Below, piece by piece: positions 57,530-64,000 of a stretch of 64,000 bases of DNA (position 1 is the stretch's first letter; the number at the start of each line of letters is the position of its first letter). Source of the stretch: Oryzias latipes (lineage: Eukaryota; Chordata; Actinopteri; Beloniformes; Adrianichthyidae); contig NC_019866.2 of assembly GCF_002234675.1 (NCBI RefSeq), positions 5,747,307-5,811,306 of the forward strand. The letters are read 5' to 3'. The notes beneath the pieces were generated by a model. It had not been told where the DNA came from. It made no database searches and was given only the letters and a program-made list of their open reading frames with translations. Position numbers and translations under genes: made by a program.

Positions 57530-57680
57530 GAAAGAGTTAATTGCAGTAATTCTGCGGCATTATTGGACCGTCAAGACTGCAAACATTAGCATGCTCAAGT
57601 GCGCGTTAAAATTCTTCCCTATATTGTTTGCCATGATGTTTATTTACAGTAATGTGAAAAACATATTTAAGATGCCTTGT
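57530..57680. promoter_or_regulatory. candidate conserved noncoding element upstream of neurod2
   Basis: A complex, repeat-free AT-rich stretch with 'agttaattgcagtaattctg', 'cattagcatgctcaagtg' and 'tgatgtttatttacagtaat' (forkhead-like GTTTATTTAC), about 0.9 kb upstream of the presumed neurod2 first-exon end. Sequence character only. Confidence 0.3.
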
Positions 57681-57930
57681 GAGAGTCTGATCACCACTTT
57701 AACCGGGAGCTTTTTGACCCCATACGTCCATATTTAAATCTGCACGTGTTATCTCGGTCTTTAACCCCCGTGTTTGGCAGGTAAATGAGGAGATTTATGA
57801 AGTGGCCCGCGCATCTTGAAACAGTCTCGCAGGTCAACAGAGATTTTTCCATTTTATTCCCTCTGTCTTTCCTGTTTTTCTCCCTTTGCTGGCTGTGTGA
57901 GCTCCAGCGCGCGTGGCAGATGGTGGGCCC

Positions 57931-58016
57931 GCTCCTCCTCCTCCTCCTCCTCCTCATCCTCCACCTCCTCCTCCTCTCTCTCCTTCTCTCTTTCTCTCTG
58001 TGTGTCTCTCTCTTCC
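57931..58016. repeat. polypyrimidine tract, TCC then TC repeats
   Basis: A TCC-repeat run grading into CT/TCTC repeats, just upstream of the presumed neurod2 first exon. Such tracts are common near promoters and can form non-B DNA. All ORFs here on both strands are low-complexity artefacts. Confidence 0.7.
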
Positions 58017-58449
58017 CCCGGGAGGGCAAATCTCTCCGAATGCGGGCGCATGTCAATCACCGGGCCCTCATGTGATGGCTCTTGCCGGTGACGTGCCAGC
58101 CATATGGGCGCTGGCATCACCGCCTTAGCTGGTATGTAACCCCGTCCCCGGTAGCTCCCGGTTGCCATACGCGTTCACACACACACGCGCGCGCACACAC
58201 ACCCACACATCCATGCATACTTGCTCACTGAACTCCCTCACACAGGGACACGCGAAGACGCCAAAGCTGCGGTTATTGGAGTGCGCGTACCGGGAGAGCA
58301 GGGACGCGTAACTCATCAGTGCCGGTGGAAACAGCCACGCACTTTTCTGCACCTGCACCCCAAAAGCAGAGCGGCGCTTCGCTCGCTCCCACTGCACTGA
58401 AGATGGTCTGAAACCAAAGCGCGTGGCTTTTTTGTTTTCTTTTCTTTTT

Positions 58450-58479
58450 TTTCCTCTGCAGTGAGGAGCGCGATTCGGG
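58450..58479 (+). other. neurod2: 3' edge of the probable noncoding first exon of neurod2
   Basis: A good donor (CGGG/GTAAGT, GT at 58480-58481) lies in a CpG-rich stretch 1.9 kb before the coding exon. NEUROD family genes have a noncoding first exon, and the coding exon here has its own acceptor, so this donor is the best candidate partner. The exon's 5' end cannot be fixed. Confidence 0.45.
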
Positions 58480-58769
58480 GTAAGTTAGAACAGCTTTAAA
58501 AAAAAGATCTGGAATACTGTCTTGCGCATCTGAAACGGCAGAAAATGTATTCTAATTGATGGATGAATGTGTATCTTGATGACATTGATCTGATGCGGCT
58601 ATAATGACGATTTTCTAAAGCAAACACATGAAATCTGTGGAGTAAAAGGCGCGTCGTTTGGCATGGATCCACATTCATCCGCCAACCAAACGTTTTCTAG
58701 CTGTTTCCTTTTTCCAGCCCGCGCACGCTCCACAGAATATGGTGCTTGCACACTTTGAACCCCAGTCCA

Positions 58770-58802
58770 ACAAACATGAGAATGTGCAATTCTCATGTTT
58801 GT
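58770..58802. repeat. perfect hairpin, 14-base arms
   Basis: Arms 58770-58783 and 58789-58802 are exact reverse complements (acaaacatgagaat / attctcatgtttgt) with a 5-base loop GTGCA. It lies in the presumed neurod2 intron. Confidence 0.85.
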
Positions 58803-58903
58803 CAGTTTAGCAGATTTGCCTGGACGCGTTGCTTCACGTGACTCCTCCTCGCTCAGCTTTGTCCTTCAACTTGTTAACATCTTCATCGATTTTAGGATCT
58901 GAT

Positions 58904-58920
58904 GGGGGGGGGGGGGGGGG
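58904..58920. repeat. run of 17 G
   Basis: Uninterrupted G homopolymer in the presumed neurod2 intron. Confidence 0.9.
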
Positions 58921-60363
58921 ACCTCAAGTAGAAAAGAGTCCCGGATCATCTACAGACAGCAGTCCTGTCTGTGGATTGGAGCTGCCTGTACGCGCAGGTT
59001 GCAAATGGATGTCGGACATCATACGCCGGACACTGATCTGATTTAGAGATTTCTGGACTTGCAGAGACACAAAAGGCGGCGCGTGTCACAATAAAAAACA
59101 AAACGCGGTGTCATCTCCACTGCGGCGATCATGCAAGGACGTCCTGAAACCTAATGGGAGATTTATTGATGCTTTTGGCGACAATCTGCTCGTTCAGCCT
59201 CGGAGCAATTGGGAGGGTGTGACGGCGGCACCGACTGTGACAGTCAATCTGCTGCATGATGTTATTATTACATTACCTTTGTCCGGTTTATCCCAGGTTG
59301 CTTGACGGAATCCGTGTTTTTCCAAGAGACGTCCCTTCACATTTTATTATTTCACGAGGGCTAAAACGATACAAACGCCTTCCATTTGTAAGGCTCTATC
59401 CTCCAGCTAAAGGGCGCTTTGAAATCATGCAGTCTTGCATACTGGATTATGTGTGAAATCTATTTCGTGTAAACTGCACGCTCTGTTAATTAAACGTTGT
59501 TGAGTATTTTTTCCCCCTCGTCTAATTGAGCAAACCTCCCGAGCCTGAAATTTAAAAACTAGATTTTGCCCCCGGCACACCCCCTGAGATAATTAGCCAA
59601 CCGTCACAGCCTGTCTTACCACGGGCTGCCAGTCTTTCTGCTGCTGTGCACCTTCATCATAATAGCTGTGGTGGGAAAGGTGGCGGACTGAATCTGCTTA
59701 ACTTCACTGCGTCTTTCGGGATTCCTTTATTCACTAATGGGCCTCCATGTTGATCGGATGGTAAGATGATCAGAGTATTTTATTCGCGAATGTTGATGCT
59801 TTTACATTTCTCAATGCTAGGCAATCAATTTCCAACATTTAAATAATTATTCTATAATTATCTGAGAATTGCAAATCTGTTTTAATCGGTTCTACCAATT
59901 AAATAAAACCCCTGTTTCGCTCTGGAGAGGTGTGCGCGCCGAGGATGAATTGTGCTGGAATGCAGCCAGAAGTGTATATGGGCGTCGGGAGAAGTGAAAG
60001 TGGGGGGCCCCGTGGGACCTGTAATGTGGCCCCTGCCGCTGGGACCCGCTGCGACAGGGCACACGGATGACAGCGGGGAATTTAACGCGCATCCGTCTCC
60101 GCGTAAAGTTTTCATGGGTGGCTTTTTCTCACTTTTAATTTCACGTTTTCCTCTTTGTCGTCTAAACTACAACTAATACTCGAGTTTCATATATTTTACA
60201 GACATTTATTAATCTGAAATATGTTGAAATATGTACATTTTTCTGTTTTTAACACTTTTTGTGATCTTTTCGGGCCGATTTGACTGGACTTTATTTCAAT
60301 CGTCCAAGGTGTGTCGAAATTTGGCTTGCTTTTTATTTCTTCTATTTTATCTGCAGAGCCACC

Positions 60364-61431
60364 ATGTTGACGAGGCTTTTCAGTGACCCCTCGCTTCTTC
60401 CCGACGTCCAAAAATACTCATCCTGGGCGGAGGACAGCGATGAAGAGGTCCACACGATCAAGGATGAGGACCAGGACGCACAGGACGACATGGATTCCTC
60501 TGACATGAGAGGAGACAGTCGGACGCAATCTGAGCACGCAGGAGAAGACGACGATGATGACGAGGTGGAGGAAGAAGACGACGCAGAGGATACAGAAGGG
60601 GACAGGCCCAAGAAAAGGGGCCCCAAGAAGCGCAAAATGACCCAGGCCCGTATCGAGCGCTCCAAGCTGCGGCGGATAAAAGCTAACGCTCGAGAGAGGA
60701 CCCGCATGCACGACCTGAACTCTGCGCTGGACAATCTCCGTAAAGTAGTGCCGTGCTACTCCAAAACGCAAAAACTGTCCAAGATCGAGACCTTGCGTTT
60801 GGCCAAAAACTACATCTGGGCACTGTCGGAGATACTGCGCTCAGGGAAAAGGCCTGACCTCGTGTCTTATGTTCAGACGCTGTGTAAGGGACTCTCCCAG
60901 CCCACGACCAACCTGGTGGCAGGTTGTCTGCAGCTGAACTCCCGCAACTTCCTTACTGAACAACAGTGCCAGGAGGGGGGGCGATATGGGTCCGCCTCAT
61001 TTTCAATGCATTCCTACCCGTACCAGTGCGCGCGTCTGTCCAGCCCCCACTGCCAGCCAGGCTCGAACTCCCACCCGCTGAGGACGCATGGTTATTGCTC
61101 CACATACGACTCTCTGTATGGTGGGAGCGGATCCCCGGAGTACAACAGTCCCGACTATGAGGGGGCCGTCAGCCCCCCTCTGTGCATCAATGGCAACTTT
61201 TCCCTGAAACACCAAGGCTCCACGTCCCCCGAAAACGAGAAAGCTTATCACTATTCTATGCATTACTCTGGTCTGCCTGGCTCCAGACCCAGTGGGACCC
61301 ACAACCTGTTCGGCTCTTCAGGGACCCGGAGCGGCATTCACTCTGAAAACGTCCTGCCTTACCACGACATGCATTTGCACCATGAACGACCCCCAGTCTA
61401 TGACGAACTTAACGCGTTTTTTCACAACTAG
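60364..61431 (+). CDS. neurod2: neurogenic differentiation factor 2, single coding exon
   Basis: A nuclear bHLH transcription activator that binds E-boxes as a heterodimer with E proteins and drives neuronal differentiation. The product is 355 residues (human 382). In order: [15 protein letters not shown], the NEUROD2-type N terminus; an acidic stretch (about 61-80); the nuclear-localisation signal [10 protein letters not shown] (83-92); the bHLH at about 102-158 ([14 protein letters not shown] ... [20 protein letters not shown]); the NeuroD domain after it ([35 protein letters not shown]); [28 protein letters not shown]; and DELNAFFHN at the C terminus. These assign it to NEUROD2 rather than NEUROD1, 4 or 6. 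The ATG at 60364 (ACCATGT) follows a CTGCAG acceptor at 60351-60356, so the in-frame upstream ATG at 60280 is intronic. The basic region has Thr113 where mammalian NEUROD2 has Asn. It is divergent from ppp1r1b, as in human. Confidence 0.97.
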   Translation: MLTRLFSDPSLLPDVQKYSSWAEDSDEEVHTIKDEDQDAQDDMDSSDMRGDSRTQSEHAGEDDDDDEVEEEDDAEDTEGDRPKKRGPKKRKMTQARIERSKLRRIKANARERTRMHDLNSALDNLRKVVPCYSKTQKLSKIETLRLAKNYIWALSEILRSGKRPDLVSYVQTLCKGLSQPTTNLVAGCLQLNSRNFLTEQQCQEGGRYGSASFSMHSYPYQCARLSSPHCQPGSNSHPLRTHGYCSTYDSLYGGSGSPEYNSPDYEGAVSPPLCINGNFSLKHQGSTSPENEKAYHYSMHYSGLPGSRPSGTHNLFGSSGTRSGIHSENVLPYHDMHLHHERPPVYDELNAFFHN

Positions 61432-62362
61432 ACGAGCTCGTGCGTCATGCTATCAAACTAGCCCAGACTCACTTCAGGCCAAGTTCCTGCCAGTATTGAA
61501 TCATACTGCAAAAACCTCTCACCCGTCCTTAATGGCGGTTTTCTTTTTGTTGGTCCAGTCTTAAATCTGTTCTGATGGACTGGATTATAGGAGATTATTG
61601 CCCAAAGTCTTTGCGCAATAAGATACGTCCATCTTTGAAAGGATAAAGATTAAGTGTGGGAGCTGCAAATGTTTATACTCTCCATGTGTGATTTGTGTTT
61701 GTAGTGGTGCTTGTCTTCATGAAGGTGGCTGGATGTCACTTGTAACCACACCATCACGTGGGTACAGCTACACCCTGAGAATTGTGGATCAGTCCAAATT
61801 CAATCAGAGGTGCATCAACACAAAAACAGTTTCTCTTGTCTGTGGCTGCGATTCTTGACTGACAGGAAGCAGAGATTTTCACAAAAAAATAGAGGTGGAG
61901 AAAAGAAGAAGAAGAAAAAAAGCTCTGATGTTTGTTGGTTGTATTCCAATCATTTGTAATCGGTCGTTTCGCATCTATGCAAAACCCAACGAGCGCACAG
62001 CTATAGGCAGCGAGGCCCAAACAGGAGCCTGGATGTTCCTCAAACGCACCGACACACAATCACACACATACAAGAAAAAAAATATCCGAGGCAAAAAAGA
62101 AAAAAAAATGCTACAAATACTGCTTCAAAAATACAAACACTTGAATCAGACTTTATCTTTATTTGTGTATATTCTGTTATTTTGTCATTGCACTGCTTTT
62201 TTTAATTTATTTATTAATATTTGTTTAATTAATATCCTCATTTTGTTTTGCAAAATCAGTTAAATTATTATTGCACGTGTTATTGTTGCATTACTTTTGT
62301 AATTACTGTTAATAGTTTATGAAAATGAAGGAAGCTTGAATGACTGAGTTTCTTTGTTTTTG

Positions 62363-62377
62363 TTATTTATTTATTTA
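62363..62377 (+). promoter_or_regulatory. neurod2: AU-rich element in the neurod2 3' UTR
   Basis: Three overlapping ATTTA pentamers in TTATTTATTTATTTA, near the end of the 3' UTR. Confidence 0.5.
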
Positions 62378-62432
62378 AGTCTTACTTTTACCTCAAGTCT
62401 TTTAACTTTGTATTCAACTAACTGTGTGGTAA

Positions 62433-62446
62433 AATAAAATAATAAA
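62433..62446 (+). terminator. neurod2: poly-A signals of neurod2
   Basis: Two AATAAA hexamers eight bases apart, about 1.0 kb after the stop codon. They are the first canonical pair after the AU-rich stretch. Confidence 0.55.
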
Positions 62447-62460
62447 TGACAACGTATTAA

Positions 62461-64000
62461 TTGGTCTTTATAAGTGCAGAAGACGCAGATTGCTGCTTTT
62501 CTTCCTATTTTGTTTTTTGTTTTTTACTAAAGGTCGTTCCGGTCTGAGCAGGCCTTTCACCACAGGAGCCCCTTGAGGAGCCTCGAGGTCGACTAAAATA
62601 GGACGAGCAGACAGCAGGTTGCATTCTCCCCCTAATGATTTTTTTCTTCCTTTTTTTTTTTGCCAAAGCGTCTTCTTATACTTGGCAACAATTCGTGTTT
62701 TCCAAGAAGTCTTTAAGAGTGAATGCTCATTTGAATTGACCTCGCAGGACTTCAGCAGATGTGCGAACATTTGGTATTAGGGAGAGTTTACAAGCTGATT
62801 AGAGATTGGACAACAAGTTTAACAAATATCACAAGAGTTAAAGGCAAATAACGCCAAAACGCAGGACTGAGGGACTTTGCTGTAATAACAGGGGCTCTGG
62901 AGGAATGGTTTTCATGATGATGCGCAGAAATCGGATTCAGCACCACGGAGAGCTCCAACACCCGCAGCTTTTTGTGATTAAAGTCTAGCCGTTACCGTTA
63001 ACGACTTTACACCAAATTCAGCATGACTTGTGATGCATTTTAACATTATTTTCAAAGAAGAAAAAGTTTGGGGAGTCATTTTGGTTTGCACGAGGCCTTT
63101 ATTTTAGTCAAACCAAGGAACATCATGCAAATACATAAACAAATAAATAAATAAATAAATAACAAGTGTGCAAAAAACGGACATGTTTGGCATTAAGTTG
63201 ACACTTGGATATTTGGGATCATCGTTTACTAAAATTATATTTCAATTGTAAAATGGCCAATTTTGCAGCAGTAAACATGATTTGATTTTAAACATGTTTC
63301 AACTCCACGAGACTCCATTGATCCACTCGTTACTCCAAATCTCATATTTATGTACAACCCACGTTTAATCAAAGATTTATTCTACATACACAAAAATGTT
63401 ACCTAAGTAAAATCCGAACCGTATTTATGGATTTTAAAATGATAGCGTCCACTCTGCACACGCGCGGTGCAAGGGCCAGCCGTTATCACCCGCCAGGATT
63501 TTGGACAGCTGCCCCGGGACCCATATGCTCCCTCAGAATGAACCGTGCGCTGTCTACAAGGAAACGCACGTGCGCTATAGTTTGAGCCTATATCAAAAGC
63601 TGTGTCTTGACTGTAATCAAATCGTTATTTTGAATATCTGAGATATTCGAAGCAGAAAATATTTCTGCCAATCATATAAGCATAAGAGAATAAAATGTTT
63701 GTTAACTTTGTCATGTGTTTTATCATCGAATCATTCACAAAAACGTTAATATGACTTATGGGAGAGATTGCATCTTTTAACAATAGAGGCTGAAATAATC
63801 CAGTGGTAAAAAATAAGAATGTATGGAAAATAATTCAACAAACTGGTATAAAATCGTACTTTTAGCCTTTTTAAACCTTTTTAAAGTATTTTAAAGAGAT
63901 TTTTGGAACAGATAAACTGGAATATGTAAAGATCCTTTTTGATTTGTTGACAGAACTGAATGCCACAATAAACCTGTGGCTCAAACTCAAAATCAATGCA
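62461..64000. other. neurod2 downstream flank
   Basis: No gene is recognised. An AAAT microsatellite lies at about 63139-63165. The rest is unique-looking AT-rich DNA. Confidence 0.45.

Larger units (their letters stand above)
54301..57900. other. repeat-poor neurod2 upstream DNA
   Basis: No transposon relic is recognised from here to the end of the window, in contrast to the rest. There are GT (55921-55944) and CA (56539-56565) microsatellites and several AT-rich blocks with homeodomain and octamer-like sites (54670-54795, 55771-55860, 57530-57680). The region probably holds neurod2 enhancers; this is inferred from composition and position. Confidence 0.4.
61432..62460 (+). other. neurod2: 3' UTR of neurod2
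   Basis: Noncoding DNA from the stop to two overlapping-range poly-A signals, AATAAA at 62433-62438 and 62441-62446. The distal half is AU-rich, with overlapping ATTTA motifs at 62363-62377, an AU-rich-element arrangement that commonly shortens mRNA life. The UTR extent is inferred from the signals. Confidence 0.6.

Noticed and set aside
57691-58168. Arg/Glu-rich and Pro/Leu-rich ORFs on both strands
   Set aside because: Artefacts of the TCC/TC polypyrimidine tract.
60280-60363. In-frame upstream ATG extending neurod2 by 28 residues
   Set aside because: The extension crosses a CTGCAG splice acceptor, has no family match, and the [10 protein letters not shown] start matches NEUROD2.
60342-60734. 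130-codon minus-strand ORF over neurod2
   Set aside because: It is the antisense of the acidic and bHLH coding region; Ser-rich because it mirrors GAC/GAG codons.

Overview
The window looks like teleost fish nuclear DNA. It has vertebrate genes with GT/AG introns, long AT-rich spacers, many fish-type dispersed repeats, and a gene order that matches the human 17q12 block NEUROD2 - PPP1R1B - STARD3 - TCAP. Repeat content suggests a percomorph, perhaps a medaka-like fish, but that is only an impression. Read on the minus strand the order is ppp1r1b, stard3, a melanoregulin-like gene, tcap; neurod2 lies at the right end on the plus strand, divergent from the rest, as in human.

Layout. 1-2.0 kb: tcap downstream flank with a MITE copy. 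2.04-2.66 kb: tcap (telethonin), two exons, TATA box. 2.7-9.6 kb: spacer with a MITE, a tRNA-derived SINE and other repeats. 9.63-10.82 kb: a five-exon melanoregulin-like gene between tcap and stard3. 13.52-19.03 kb: stard3, 14 coding exons, with MITEs in two introns. 20.5-24.8 kb: a THAP/DDE-type DNA transposon with TA target duplications; it carries SWIM-finger exons, a decayed transposase and a nested LINE. 24.8-26.2 kb: the 3' end of an L1-like LINE. 26.2-29.3 kb: hAT-like and other repeat debris. 31.0-48.35 kb: ppp1r1b (DARPP-32), five exons with a 10.9 kb first intron. 48.4-58 kb: neurod2 upstream DNA, with repeats up to about 54 kb and then repeat-poor with AT-rich homeodomain/octamer-like blocks. 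58.5-62.45 kb: neurod2, with a likely noncoding first exon and one coding exon.

The genes do not form one pathway. tcap acts in the sarcomere Z-disc, stard3 in endosome-ER cholesterol transport, the melanoregulin-like gene probably in organelle trafficking, and ppp1r1b and neurod2 in neurons. All exon joins below were checked for reading phase by hand and every coding model closes in frame.

The most notable observations are: a nearly perfect 60-bp in-frame duplication in ppp1r1b exon 1 that doubles the PP1-docking KKIQF motif; replacement by Gln of the Thr that Cdk5 phosphorylates in mammalian DARPP-32; an extra melanoregulin-like gene between stard3 and tcap; and the composite THAP/SWIM transposon beside stard3.
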